Shown: one piece after another, positions 54,168 through 63,566 of the stretch | Layout: every line of letters begins with the position of its first letter | Position numbering within the stretch: position 1 is the first letter of the stretch | Source: Mesorhizobium sp. CA14 | GTDB taxonomy: Bacteria; Pseudomonadota; Alphaproteobacteria; Rhizobiales; Rhizobiaceae | Assembly: GCF_020165195.1 (NCBI RefSeq) | Contig: NZ_JAIUHR010000005.1 | Span: 186,001-250,000 of the forward strand | Direction: 5' to 3' | DNA: 64,000 nt | Translations under genes and position numbers: made by a program | The notes under the pieces: model-generated | Seen by the model: the letters and a program-made list of their open reading frames with translations, nothing else | The model's database searches: none | What the model was told of the DNA's origin: nothing

Positions 54168-55118
54168 CTATGTTCCGGTACCGAGTTGCGCATATTTCAG
54201 TTCGACCGCCGACGGCGCGTTGGTCGATGCCAGGAGTTCCGTGACCTGGTCGTCGGTCGGAAGCGCCTCGCGCCCGCCGCGCCCCGTTACCGAAAGGGCG
54301 GCGGCCGCGGCCGCGAATGCCACCCGACCCGCGGTGTCGGCTCCGCGCGTCAATGCCTGGGCATAGGCGCCGTGAAAGCAGTCACCGGCTCCGGTCGAGT
54401 CGACGATCGCAACCCGGTGCGGAGCCAGGTGTCGGAGCGCCGTCTCCTCACGCCCGCGATAATAGGCGCCCTGGCCACCATCGGTCAGAACGACGGCGGA
54501 CCGCGACGGCGACCACAATGCATCTAGCATCTCGGCGGGCGCTCGGCCGCCCGTGGCGATCCGCGCAAAGCCGAGTGGAAGAATGAGATGGTCGCAGAGC
54601 GCCATCAGCCTGTCCGTGGCTGGCCCGGCGCTCCATTCGATATCGCCGACGATCGCAAGGCCGAGCTCGCGAGCCCGAGCCACGACATCCAGCGAGCGGG
54701 TCGCGTAGCTGTCGACGATCAGGACGGTCGCGCGGCTGAGGATCTCGTCCGGAAAGTCCGGTGCGGTGCCCAGCATCGCATCGTCGTCATAGGCGATGAA
54801 CCGGTCTCCGTCCGAGCCGACGGTGATGCGCGAGCGCACCGGGCGCGCGTCGGAGTGGCGCGGCGCGAAAGCAGTTTCAACACCGCACGCAACGAGGTCG
54901 CACAACATGGCATCGTCATCGGCGCTGCTCAGCCACCCGATGAACCCGGCGCTTCCGCCGAGCCGCGCGACGGCGGCCAACGCCGTCGCGACATTTCCGC
55001 CGAAAGCGCGGGTGCTTTGCAGAACCTTCCCCTTGCCTGCCGACAACGGCTGGTCGACATAGACGATGTCGTCGATCGCAAAGGCGCCGAAGCCGAGGAT
55101 TGAAGGGATGGTGGGCAT
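54168..55118 (-). CDS. PfkB-family carbohydrate kinase
   Basis: Ribokinase-like kinase of 316 residues. The N-terminal FGGNVATALAAVARLGG and C-terminal active-site motif DSTGAGDCFHGAYA (catalytic Asp) are intact. It would phosphorylate the imported sugar or an intermediate for the aldolase encoded just upstream. The stop of that aldolase gene is three bases away. Confidence 0.9.
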   Translation of the reverse strand: MPTIPSILGFGAFAIDDIVYVDQPLSAGKGKVLQSTRAFGGNVATALAAVARLGGSAGFIGWLSSADDDAMLCDLVACGVETAFAPRHSDARPVRSRITVGSDGDRFIAYDDDAMLGTAPDFPDEILSRATVLIVDSYATRSLDVVARARELGLAIVGDIEWSAGPATDRLMALCDHLILPLGFARIATGGRAPAEMLDALWSPSRSAVVLTDGGQGAYYRGREETALRHLAPHRVAIVDSTGAGDCFHGAYAQALTRGADTAGRVAFAAAAAALSVTGRGGREALPTDDQVTELLASTNAPSAVELKYAQLGTGT

Positions 55119-55121
55119 CGT

Positions 55122-55922
55122 TCAGGCGCCTGCCTTCGCAAGCGCTTCTTGCGCCGATAGCCCGTCATGGATGACGCCCCGAAAGGCAAGCGCTGCCTTC
55201 TGAGGATCGCCGTGCCCCCAGAGATTACGGCCCACTACGGCGCCGCGCGCGCCGGCACGGATGGCGTCCGCCGTCTGCTGAAGCGCGCCGAGCAGCGTAT
55301 CGGTCTTCGGACCACCCGCGATGACGACCGGCACCGGGCAGGTCCGGACGGTCTCTCGGAAGGACTCGAATTCGCCCGTGTAGCCGATCTTGATGACGTC
55401 GACGCCGGACTCATAACCGATGCGCGCTGCATAGGCGATCTCGTCGGGGGTGAAGACGATCTTTGCTCCGTGGGTGAAATCGCGAGGGTAGATATGCGCC
55501 ACCACAGGCATGCCGTACCGGGCCGCTGCATTCACCGAATCCGTCAGCCAGCGTATGTATTTGCCCTCGGTCGCGCCGCGCACCGGAATGGCCACGGCCA
55601 ACGCATCGGCCCCCGCGCGCACCGCATCCTCGGGCGTTGCGATCAACTGGCTGATGCGGTCGTCGGGAGTGAAGCAGCCCGCCTGAATCACCAGGGAAGC
55701 CTTGCCCGCATATTGCGGCCACAGATGGCGCGCGGTGCCAGGCTGGATACTGACGTAGTCGGGTTTGCCCGCCATGACACGTGCGAGCGCCCCCGGCAGG
55801 TCGGCAAGGCCGCCTTTGCGCACATCGCCATAGCCGACGAAGTGGTCGACCGCGCCGCCAAAAAGATTCCCCGACTGATGCGAGAAGAGGCGCGCAAGAC
55901 GCACCTTGGTTCCTAGGTTCAT
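55122..55922 (-). CDS. DhnA/LsrF-type class I aldolase
   Basis: TIM-barrel aldolase of 266 residues; the start at 55922 (MNLGTKVRLARLF) is preferred because a longer frame runs through the promoter region. Family features include AVDHFVGYG, GVDVIKIGYTGEF with the Schiff-base lysine, VIAGGPKTDT and GARGAVVGRNLWG. Relatives cleave fructose bisphosphate or handle phosphorylated ketones such as phospho-AI-2. It is first in the leftward operon and probably cleaves the product of the kinase and isomerase steps. Confidence 0.87.
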   Translation of the reverse strand: MNLGTKVRLARLFSHQSGNLFGGAVDHFVGYGDVRKGGLADLPGALARVMAGKPDYVSIQPGTARHLWPQYAGKASLVIQAGCFTPDDRISQLIATPEDAVRAGADALAVAIPVRGATEGKYIRWLTDSVNAAARYGMPVVAHIYPRDFTHGAKIVFTPDEIAYAARIGYESGVDVIKIGYTGEFESFRETVRTCPVPVVIAGGPKTDTLLGALQQTADAIRAGARGAVVGRNLWGHGDPQKAALAFRGVIHDGLSAQEALAKAGA

Positions 55923-55990
55923 GAATTCAAAATTCCCCAATCGTTTGTTTTCAAAATCCCGCTGCGTCAGCGTTTTCACATGCTGTATAA

Positions 55991-56012
55991 AAATTTTACG
56001 CGCGTCAATAAT
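55991..56012. promoter_or_regulatory. Candidate LacI-type operator, copy 1
   Basis: AAATTTTACGCGCGTC followed by AATAAT lies between the divergent aldolase and dehydrogenase genes. Its core TTTACGCGCGTCAA is nearly palindromic. With two one-base gaps, 18 of 20 positions match the reverse complement of 59407-59426 beside the lacI-type gene. A shared operator for the LacI protein is inferred; the AT-rich ends lower certainty. Confidence 0.4.
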
Positions 56013-56102
56013 CAAAACGTTGTATAGCGGCTTTCGACTGTGATCCATTGCTGGCGCAAGCGTGCAGCCGGGCCATGACCGCGTTGGGAGGAACGATCTG
56101 AA

Positions 56103-57251
56103 ATGCATGGAAAATCAAAGACAAAGCTCGGCATCGGCGTCATCGGATGCGGCAACATCTCGATGACCTATCTGCGCAATGCGGGCCTGTTCGGCGGGGT
56201 CGAGTTGCGCGCCTGTGCCGACATTTCTGCCGACATGGCCGCGCTCCGTGCCAGAGAATATGGCATCCGCGCGCTCGGCGTCGATGCGCTGCTGGCTGAG
56301 CCCGACATCGACCTTGTCCTCAACCTCACGATACCGGCGGCGCATTTCGACATCTCGTTTTCTGCGCTTTCAGCCGGCAAGCACGTCTTCACCGAAAAGC
56401 CTCTGGCGACGTCCGCCGCAGATGGGCGCCGGCTGGTTGCCGAGGCGGCGAAGCGCGGGCTGCTGCTCGGCTCGGCTCCCGATACCTTTCTCGGCGCTGC
56501 CGGACGGCGGGCGCGCCGATTGATGGACGAGGGCGCGATCGGCCGCGCCGTGACCGGCACCGCCTTCATGATGGGGCGCGGCATGGAGCACTGGCATCCC
56601 AATCCGCAATTCTACTACCAGCCCGGCGGCGGCCCGGTCTTCGACATGGGTCCTTACTACCTGACCATGCTGGTAAACCTGCTTGGCCCGGTCGCCCGCG
56701 TCATGGCAATGGCGACGCGCGGCCAGGACGAACGCCTGATCACCGCCGACGGCCCTTACAGGAACACCACATTCAAGGTCGGCACGCCGACCAATATCTT
56801 GTCACTGCTCGAATTCCGCTCCGGTGCCACCGTCACCTTCGGTGCCTCCTGGGATGTCTTCAAGCACTCCAACCATCCGATCGAACTGCACGGCACGGAG
56901 GGCTCGCTGAGGCTGCCCGATCCCGACACCTTCGGTGGCACCGTGTCGCTCTCGGCGCGTGGCGCCGACTGGAAAGATCTCGAGAGTGAGAGCGAGCTCT
57001 ACGGCGCGCGCAACTGGCCCTACGGTGCACCCGATCGCGCCAACTACCGCATGCTCGGCGTCGCCGACCTGGCGCGGGCGCTGACGGAGGGCCGCAAGCC
57101 GCGGGCTTCGGGCGATCTGGCGCTGCATGTGCTGGAGGTCATGGAAGCGACCCTGGCCTCTGGCGCAAGCCGCGGCTCCGTCGCCGTCGACGACACGGTC
57201 GACCAGCCGCCGCTGCTCGGCGAGGACGAGGCGGCAAGCCTGCTGGCCTGA
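56103..57251 (+). CDS. Gfo/Idh/MocA-family oxidoreductase
   Basis: Second dehydrogenase of this family in the locus, 382 residues with a GGGAGGA site before ATG 56103. The Rossmann motif is GVIGCGNIS and the catalytic lysine motif TEKPLAT. The region FDMGPYYLTMLVNLLGP matches the conserved substrate-side motif. It is divergent from the aldolase operon and followed 14 bp later by a hydrolase gene. A sugar or its phosphate is the likely substrate. Confidence 0.88.
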   Translation: MHGKSKTKLGIGVIGCGNISMTYLRNAGLFGGVELRACADISADMAALRAREYGIRALGVDALLAEPDIDLVLNLTIPAAHFDISFSALSAGKHVFTEKPLATSAADGRRLVAEAAKRGLLLGSAPDTFLGAAGRRARRLMDEGAIGRAVTGTAFMMGRGMEHWHPNPQFYYQPGGGPVFDMGPYYLTMLVNLLGPVARVMAMATRGQDERLITADGPYRNTTFKVGTPTNILSLLEFRSGATVTFGASWDVFKHSNHPIELHGTEGSLRLPDPDTFGGTVSLSARGADWKDLESESELYGARNWPYGAPDRANYRMLGVADLARALTEGRKPRASGDLALHVLEVMEATLASGASRGSVAVDDTVDQPPLLGEDEAASLLA

Positions 57252-57265
57252 GGAGATATCGGTCG

Positions 57266-58261
57266 ATGACGACATCACCGCCGACGGCAACACCGACCCT
57301 GTCCGCGCTCGATCCGCAGGCGCGGCATGTTCTCGATCTCGGTCGCCGGACCAACACCCCGCCGTTCGAGGCCGGCACGCCGAAACAGGCACGCTGCGCC
57401 TATGAAGACGGTATTGCGGACTTGCAAGGCGAGCGCGAGCCGGTGGGCTCAGTCACCGAGCCCACAATCGCCGGACCCGGCGGCCCACTGACCCTGAGGA
57501 TCTATCGCGGGCAGGGCGCGCCTGACGCAGGGGCCCCGGCGCTGCTCTACCTGCATGGCGGCGGCTGGGTGATCGGCAATCTCGAATCGCACGACGAGAT
57601 CTGCCGCTGGTTCGCCAACATCGGGGCTTGCGTCGTCGTATCGCCCGACTACCGACTGGCGCCGGAGCACAAATTTCCGGCTGCGGTCGAGGACTGCCGC
57701 GCCGTGCTTTCCTTCATGCACAGTCATGCCGCCGATCTCGGCATCGAGAGCAAGCGAATCGCCGTCGCGGGCGATAGCGCCGGAGGCAATCTGGCCGCCG
57801 TGCTCAGCCTGCTCGCACGGAGCGATCGCATCCCTCTGACGGCGCAACTGCTCCTCTATCCCAATACCGATGCCACGCCGACGGCCGACAGCTACCGCCG
57901 CTTCGCCGAGGGGTTCGGCTTGACCGCCACGACCATGGCCTGGTTCCGCGATCACTATATCCGCGATGCTGCCGATATTGACGATTGGCGCGTCTCGCCG
58001 CTCAAGGCGGCAAACCTTGCAGGGGCTGCTCCCGCCTTCTTCGCCGTCGCCGGTCATGACATTCTAGCCGACGAGGGCGAAGCCTATGCCAGGCGTCTAC
58101 AGGACGCTGGTGTAGCGGTCGTGCTCGAGCGATGGCCGGGCCAGATCCACGGATTCGTTTCGATGGGCCGCCATGGCGAGGCGTCGCGGCAGGCCGTCGA
58201 GGCCGCGGTCAATGCATGGCGGGAGTTCGATCCTGCTTTCAGCAGGTCTCAGGCCGATTGA
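57266..58261 (+). CDS. Alpha/beta hydrolase, hormone-sensitive-lipase type
   Basis: Carboxylesterase of 331 residues. The oxyanion motif YLHGGGWVIGN and nucleophile GDSAGGNLAA are typical, with the late GQIHGFVSMG supplying histidine and ILADEGEAY the aspartate region. It may remove an acyl group or act on a lactone in the pathway. Its 3' end overlaps the convergent lacI-type gene by 13 bases. Confidence 0.9.
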   Translation: MTTSPPTATPTLSALDPQARHVLDLGRRTNTPPFEAGTPKQARCAYEDGIADLQGEREPVGSVTEPTIAGPGGPLTLRIYRGQGAPDAGAPALLYLHGGGWVIGNLESHDEICRWFANIGACVVVSPDYRLAPEHKFPAAVEDCRAVLSFMHSHAADLGIESKRIAVAGDSAGGNLAAVLSLLARSDRIPLTAQLLLYPNTDATPTADSYRRFAEGFGLTATTMAWFRDHYIRDAADIDDWRVSPLKAANLAGAAPAFFAVAGHDILADEGEAYARRLQDAGVAVVLERWPGQIHGFVSMGRHGEASRQAVEAAVNAWREFDPAFSRSQAD

Positions 58262-59271
58262 CGCATCACCAGCGTCGCATCGAGACTGACCTTCGGTGTG
58301 ACGGCGGCGCCGTTCTCGTCGAGCAGAGTAAGCAGCGTCTCGACGCTATGGCCGGCCATTGTCGCAAAATCCTGCGCCATGGTGGTAAGCGCCGGGCAAG
58401 TGTAGCGGCTGAGCGGATGGTCGTCATGGGCGGCGACGCGCAGGTCGCAATCGGCCTTGCGGCCCACTTTCAGGCCTTTCGAGAAGACGGCCGCCATCAC
58501 GCCGAAAGCCAGGCGGTCGTTGGCGCACAGGATGGTCTGGCCTGGCAATCCGCCGTTGCCGAGCAGCTTCTCGGTCTGTTCATAGCCAATACGTTCAAAT
58601 TCCCACGTGTAGTCCTGCACGTTGCCAAAAACGACCGGCTCCTGTCCGAGCCGCTTCATGGCATCGACATAACTCTCCACCCGCTCGCGCGAATTGTGAT
58701 TGACGTGCGGGATATCGAAATAGACCGGCGGATCGCCGGAGCGGCAGAGATAGTCGACGATGGTCGCAACGCTCTGCGTGTTGTTGTTGCCGACGAACGG
58801 CGTGTTGCCCTCGAGATAGGTGTCGAAATAGACGATCGGGATCGCTTGCGTCAGCTTCTCGATTGCCCGCTCGTCGGAACGCCGCCCGAGCGGCGCAACG
58901 AGCGCGCCCGAGACCTTCAGCGACAGGATGGTCCGCGTCGCCTCGACTTCGAGTTTGCTCGATCCATGCGAGGAGATGACGATCGGCCAGTAGCCTTCGT
59001 CGCGCAGCCGCAGCTCGATGCGGCTGACCATCTCGGAATAAAAGGGATCGGTCAGTGTCGGCACAACGATGCCGATGCTGCGGGTGCGCTTGCGATTGAG
59101 GTTACGGGCGAACAGATTGGGCCGATAGTCGGACGAGCGCAGCGCGTCCTCGATGCGCTTGCGCGTTGCCGGCTTGACACTGGTCGGATCGTCGAAAAAT
59201 TTCGACAGTGTCGGTCTGGAGACGCCGCAGGAACGGGCGAAATCCTCCATCGTCTTGTGCGTAATCGCCAT
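58249..59271 (-). CDS. LacI-family transcriptional regulator
   Basis: Repressor of 340 residues from ATG 59271. The N-terminal HTH (MEDFARSCGVSRPTLSKFFDD) and hinge (RIEDALRSSDYRPNLFARNL) are followed by a periplasmic-binding-type sugar domain (SIGIVVPTLTDPFYSEM). It lies between rightward gene pairs and most likely represses the whole carbohydrate locus until the sugar or a metabolite binds. Confidence 0.92.
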   Translation of the reverse strand: MAITHKTMEDFARSCGVSRPTLSKFFDDPTSVKPATRKRIEDALRSSDYRPNLFARNLNRKRTRSIGIVVPTLTDPFYSEMVSRIELRLRDEGYWPIVISSHGSSKLEVEATRTILSLKVSGALVAPLGRRSDERAIEKLTQAIPIVYFDTYLEGNTPFVGNNNTQSVATIVDYLCRSGDPPVYFDIPHVNHNSRERVESYVDAMKRLGQEPVVFGNVQDYTWEFERIGYEQTEKLLGNGGLPGQTILCANDRLAFGVMAAVFSKGLKVGRKADCDLRVAAHDDHPLSRYTCPALTTMAQDFATMAGHSVETLLTLLDENGAAVTPKVSLDATLVMRQSA

Positions 59272-59406
59272 CCAGATCCTCGCAGCACGGATATTTCCCG
59301 GTCTGATCCACGCGCCGCCTCGGCGCCTTCCATACGGTGCGCCCACCCGCGACCGCAAGTTTAAAAATTTACAGGAGGCGCTCCACGTTTCAACGCGTCG
59401 ATGAAA

Positions 59407-59426
59407 ATTATTCCGTGCGTAAATTT
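59407..59426. promoter_or_regulatory. Candidate LacI-type operator, copy 2
   Basis: ATTATTCCGTGCGTAAATTT, read on the other strand, resembles the element at 55991-56012. It sits between the lacI-type gene and the PfkB-GatZ pair. Further AT-rich dyad-like sequence (GTTTAAAAATTTAC at 59359-59372) lies nearby. Assignment is tentative. Confidence 0.35.
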
Positions 59427-59502
59427 ATTAATTGACGTGGAAAAGTGCGTGCCATACCAGTCTTGCAGGCTACGCCATGCGCGGCAAATGCCCGAGGACG
59501 TG

Positions 59503-60450
59503 ATGAAGAAGCTGGTCTGCGCCGGCGAAATCCTGGTCGAGATCATGACTGAACGGATCGGCCAGAGCTTTCTCGAACCCGGGCCGCTGGTAGGGCCATT
59601 CCCGTCCGGCGCGCCGGCCATCTTCATTGGCCAGGCAGCCGCGCTTGGCCAGCCAGCAGGCCTCATCGGCGCCGTCGGCGAGGACGATTTCGGCCAGCTC
59701 AACATTGACCGGCTGCGAGCGCTCGGGGCCGACGTTTCGGCGATCGCGACTCACAAGGGCCATGCCACTGGAACCGCTTTCGTCACTTATCGGGCCGATG
59801 CCTCCAGGCATTTCGTCTTCAACATCCGCAACAGTGCGGCGGGCCTGCTGGACATCGATGATGTGGCAAGGCGGTTGCTCGCGGGCGCCGACCACGTCCA
59901 TGTCATGGGCTCGTCGCTGTTCTCGAACAAGGCTACCGATGTCGCTCTAGCAGCGGTCGCGGCCGTGAAGGCCAAGGGCGGCACCGTGTCCTTCGACCCC
60001 AACGTCCGGCGCGAGATCATGCAGGACTCCGGTATGCGCGAGGCGCTCGACCGCGTCTTGGTGCAGACCGATGTCTTTCTGCCGAGCGGCGACGAGTTGC
60101 TCCTGTTCTCTTCAGTGGGCGACGAGCAGGGTGCGATTGCCGATCTGCTTGGCCGGGGCATCTCCTGCATCGTGCTGAAGAAAGGGGCTAACGGGGCCGT
60201 CTATCATGATCGCCAGAGCTCGATCGCAATGTCTGGATTTGCTGTCGAGGAAGTGGACCCGACCGGAGCCGGCGACTGCTTCGGCGCCGCCTTCGTTTCG
60301 ATGTGGCTGCGCGGCGCCGCACCCGTCGACGCTCTGCGCGTCGCCAACGCCTGCGGCGCACTTGCCGTTACCCGCAAGGGACCGATGGAAGGCATTCATC
60401 GGCTCGCCGAAGTCGAGGCTTTCATCGCCAACGCCGGGGCGCAGGCATGA
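59503..60450 (+). CDS. PfkB-family carbohydrate kinase
   Basis: Second ribokinase-family kinase of the locus, 315 residues from ATG 59503 (MKKLVCAGEILVE, GAGG site upstream; ATG 59488 possible). The active-site motif DPTGAGDCFGAAF is intact. PfkB members in tagatose or fructose pathways phosphorylate keto-sugars or their phosphates. It overlaps the GatZ-type gene (ATGA), implying that kinase and aldolase subunit work together. Confidence 0.9.
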   Translation: MKKLVCAGEILVEIMTERIGQSFLEPGPLVGPFPSGAPAIFIGQAAALGQPAGLIGAVGEDDFGQLNIDRLRALGADVSAIATHKGHATGTAFVTYRADASRHFVFNIRNSAAGLLDIDDVARRLLAGADHVHVMGSSLFSNKATDVALAAVAAVKAKGGTVSFDPNVRREIMQDSGMREALDRVLVQTDVFLPSGDELLLFSSVGDEQGAIADLLGRGISCIVLKKGANGAVYHDRQSSIAMSGFAVEEVDPTGAGDCFGAAFVSMWLRGAAPVDALRVANACGALAVTRKGPMEGIHRLAEVEAFIANAGAQA

Positions 60451-61733
60451 GCGGCGCCGCCGCACGTTTTGCCAATGTCGCCGCGCGCCGCGCCGCTGGT
60501 GGCAAGGGCGGCATCGCCTCGATCTGCTCGGCGCATCCGCTGGTAATCGAGGCGGCACTACGCCACGGCGCGGCGCATGGCGCCGATGTGCTGATCGAGG
60601 CGACTTGCAACCAGGTCAACCACGAGGGCGGCTATACCGGCATGACGCCGGCCGCCTTCCGTGCATTCGTCGAAAAGCACGCCAGCAACACCAGCTTTCC
60701 GCTCGACCGGTTGATCCTCGGCGGTGATCATCTCGGCCCCAATCCTTGGAAGCGTCTGCCCGCCACCGACGCGATGCAAAAGGCGAAGGCGATGATCGGC
60801 GCCTATGCCGAAGCCGGCTTCACCAAGCTGCATCTCGACACCAGCATGGCCTGCGCCGGCGATCCACTTGCGCTCCCCGACGAAACGATCGCCGCCCGCG
60901 CCGCCGAGCTTGCTGCGATTGCAGAGGCGGCGGTCGCGCGCACCGGCGGTGAAAAGCCGGTCTATATAATCGGCACCGAGGTGCCGGTGCCCGGCGGCGC
61001 GCTCGAAGCGCTCGAGCACATGAATGTCACCGAGCCCGCCGACGCACTCCGCACGGTCGAGGTCCACCGCCAGGCCTTTTCCCGCCTCGGCCTCGACGGC
61101 GCCTTTGCCCGCGCCGTCGGCGTCGTTGTCCAACCCGGGGTCGAATTCGGCAATGCCGACATCATCGCCTATGCGGCGGAGAAGGCGACCAAGCTGGTCG
61201 CGGTGCTGGAACGCATGCCGCAATTCGTCTTCGAGGCGCACTCGACCGACTACCAGCCGGCGGAAGCGCTGGGCATGCTGGTGCGCGACGGTTTCGCCAT
61301 CATCAAGGTCGGCCCCTGGCTCACCTTCGCGTTGCGCGAGGCGCTTTACGGCCTTAGCCACATCGCCGACCAACTGGCGCCCGATCCGTCTCGCGAAAGC
61401 TTGCCCGCCACCATGGAGCGCATCATGCTGGCCACGCCCGGCAACTGGCAGAATTACTATCATGGCACGCCCGACGAGCAGCGTCTGCAGCGGCATTTCT
61501 CCTTCAGCGACCGCATCCGCTACTACTGGCCGGCGCCGGAAGCGCACCGCGCCACCCAGGCGCTGCTTGGCGCGCTTGGCGAGCGCGAGATCACACGCCC
61601 CCTGGTCAGCCAGTATCTCGGCCACTTGGAAGATGGTGTCGCCGCCGGCCGGTTCAGGCCGACCGCGCACGAGCTTCTCGTCGGCAGCGTCACACGCGTC
61701 CTCGACATCTACCGCGGCGCGACGAGCGCGTAG
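60447..61733 (+). CDS. Tagatose-bisphosphate aldolase subunit GatZ/KbaZ type
   Basis: A 428-residue protein of the D-tagatose-1,6-bisphosphate aldolase non-catalytic subunit family. Family features are SICSAHPLVIEAAL, EATCNQVNHEGGYTGM, ILGGDHLGPNPW and FEAHSTDYQ. In E. coli the partner is GatY/KbaY, a class II aldolase; none is seen here, whereas a class I DhnA-type aldolase is at 55122. GatZ-like proteins without GatY may be enzymes in their own right. Confidence 0.9.
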   Translation: MSGAAARFANVAARRAAGGKGGIASICSAHPLVIEAALRHGAAHGADVLIEATCNQVNHEGGYTGMTPAAFRAFVEKHASNTSFPLDRLILGGDHLGPNPWKRLPATDAMQKAKAMIGAYAEAGFTKLHLDTSMACAGDPLALPDETIAARAAELAAIAEAAVARTGGEKPVYIIGTEVPVPGGALEALEHMNVTEPADALRTVEVHRQAFSRLGLDGAFARAVGVVVQPGVEFGNADIIAYAAEKATKLVAVLERMPQFVFEAHSTDYQPAEALGMLVRDGFAIIKVGPWLTFALREALYGLSHIADQLAPDPSRESLPATMERIMLATPGNWQNYYHGTPDEQRLQRHFSFSDRIRYYWPAPEAHRATQALLGALGEREITRPLVSQYLGHLEDGVAAGRFRPTAHELLVGSVTRVLDIYRGATSA

Positions 61734-62218
61734 CGCGCCCGGCTCAGCAGGGGTGCGCCGAGATTCAGGTCAGGCCCAGTCGAAAATGGTGGCTCGCGAG
61801 AACCGGTGCAGAGCGCACTCGAGGCACGTGCGCACCGGACGCGGAGAAAGCCGTCATCAGCAGGCCGGCATCGCTTAAGGCGAAAAAGTCTCGCGGTCGT
61901 AATAGGCCATGTTGGAAGCGATCATGACCACACGGGCGGGCGCTTGCTCGCTAACCCCCATCAGGCCGATGAGGAAGCAAAAAGCCATTGATTTTCATTT
62001 GGAGTCTCACACCCTCCAGGCCCACCAAAATGCCGCGGTAATATTTTGATGTTCTTATGCTTTTTCGATATGGCCCAAACGTGGACTCGAAACCCTCGAC
62101 CGCCGCGTTGGAAGTGCGATCTTCACAGCACCTTTCGAGACAATAGGCTGTTTCGATCTTGCCCGCGAATTTCGAGGAGCTGATGTTGGAGTGCGACCTG
62201 TCACAAGCACCTTGATGG
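61734..62218. other. Gap after the sugar locus, with tRNA-end-like sequence
   Basis: No gene is convincing. At 62006-62027 the sequence TCACACCCTCCAGGCCCACC followed by A resembles the 3' end of a rhizobial isoleucine tRNA (…CCTCCCAGGCCCACCA) with one base missing, but no other tRNA part is present. It could be a recombination scar or attachment-site remnant. Confidence 0.35.
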
Positions 62219-62392
62219 TCAGTTGGTCTTCAATTGACTGCCACGGTTCTCCGCAATCCAGCGGGCAGCCAGCACCAGCGCGCCCATGCTGAAATCCTTG
62301 CCATGCCTGGCGACCATTTCTTCCGACAGTTTAGCGAGTTTCTCGAAAAATTCGTCCTTGCTCTTGTCCTCGGCGGTGGATTCGGTCTGCAT
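62219..62392 (-). CDS. Small hypothetical protein (57 aa)
   Basis: A 57-residue, highly charged, helical protein (MQTESTAEDKSKDEFFEKLA, ending AARWIAENRGSQLKTN) with a GGAG site six bases before its start at 62392. Codon use and composition look genuinely coding. It follows the WD40-like gene in the same leftward direction, 32 bp apart. Not recognised. Confidence 0.65.
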   Translation of the reverse strand: MQTESTAEDKSKDEFFEKLAKLSEEMVARHGKDFSMGALVLAARWIAENRGSQLKTN

Positions 62393-62424
62393 GTTTTTCT
62401 CCAGTTTTGTGCGGATCGCTTTGG

Positions 62425-63552
62425 CTATTTGAACATCTGCGCCGGAAAGGTGACGATCGCGGCCGTACCGTCGACGGCGCCTACTGCCAGGTGCCGTCCG
62501 TCGCCCGACCAGGCAAGCGCGGTCACCGCGCCGCCCAGGGCCCTGACGAGGAGTTCGTCCCGCACGCCGATCTGGGCGATGGCGATGCGACCATTCGCAT
62601 AGCCGGCCGCGATGAGTCTCTTGTGTGGATGGGCAGCCAGCGTCTCGACCGGAACCAGCCCGGTGCGGCCCGTCTCGAGAGCGCCGGAGGTTTCGCCATC
62701 AAGTGGCGGCGCGGTCATCGACCAGCCGGCGATCCGGAAGGCGCCCGAGGCAAACAGCGCATTTCCTGGCGGGCTCCAACATACCGCCCGCACCGGCGAC
62801 GGAAATCCAGCGACGGTGGTTACGCGGCTATCGGCCACGCTGACCAGCGCGAAGCCTCCTGTTTCGAGCCCGCAGGCCAGCCAGGTGCCGTCGCCACTCC
62901 AGCGAACCGTCGTCAGGCGCGCTGACAGAGGAATCTCAGCTATGGGACCAGCGTCGGTGTCTGTCGCCCAGATCGCCAGTCCGGTTTCACAGCCACAGGC
63001 GAGGTGCCGTCCATTCGGCGAGAACTCGAGCGTGTGGGCGGGAGATAGTGTTTCGCGTTGTAATCGTGTTGCATCGCCCTGGGCGCGCGACAGGAAGACG
63101 TCCCGCCCGTTGCTGGCCGCTGTCATCGCGACGCGAGGACTGTACTCTATAGCGATGATTGGCCCATCGACCTTGACCACCGTGTGCGCAATGTCGCCTT
63201 CCGCCATCAGATGCACCGCTTCACCTGCCGGCGTGCCGACGAGGAAGCCGGAGTGAAGGTAACTGGCCAGCGGCAAATCGCCGTCTCCCAGCGCCGCGGT
63301 GGCGATCAATGGCGCAGTCGGCTTTTCCCTGGGGCGGATCGTCGTCTGGCCGAGATCGCCGCTTACCCTGATGCGCGACTCCGGCGGTTCTGGGTCCGCG
63401 ACCGCGGCAATGGCGACCGTTCCATCCACACATGAGAATGCGACGGCCGAGCCATCCGCGCTGAAGCGAAGATCGGTGATCGCCGAAGGGCGACGCCAGC
63501 TGCGCCCCAGGAGGTCGAACAGGGTCAGGTTCTGTAATGCGTGCTGGTTCAT
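62425..63552 (-). CDS. WD40-repeat-like protein
   Basis: A 375-residue protein of repeated units such as ITDLRFSADGSAVAFSCVDG, AHTLEFSPNGRHLACGCETG, LTTVRWSGDGTWLACGLETG and VTALAWSGDGRHLAVGAVDG, which predict a seven-bladed propeller. The start at 63552 (MNQHALQ) has the better-spaced AAGGA site; 63558 is possible. No signal peptide, so probably cytoplasmic, a binding platform for partners. It lies in a leftward operon with coiled-coil and small proteins. Partner and role unknown. Confidence 0.82.
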   Translation of the reverse strand: MNQHALQNLTLFDLLGRSWRRPSAITDLRFSADGSAVAFSCVDGTVAIAAVADPEPPESRIRVSGDLGQTTIRPREKPTAPLIATAALGDGDLPLASYLHSGFLVGTPAGEAVHLMAEGDIAHTVVKVDGPIIAIEYSPRVAMTAASNGRDVFLSRAQGDATRLQRETLSPAHTLEFSPNGRHLACGCETGLAIWATDTDAGPIAEIPLSARLTTVRWSGDGTWLACGLETGGFALVSVADSRVTTVAGFPSPVRAVCWSPPGNALFASGAFRIAGWSMTAPPLDGETSGALETGRTGLVPVETLAAHPHKRLIAAGYANGRIAIAQIGVRDELLVRALGGAVTALAWSGDGRHLAVGAVDGTAAIVTFPAQMFK

Positions 63553-63566
63553 GGCCATTTCCTTCG

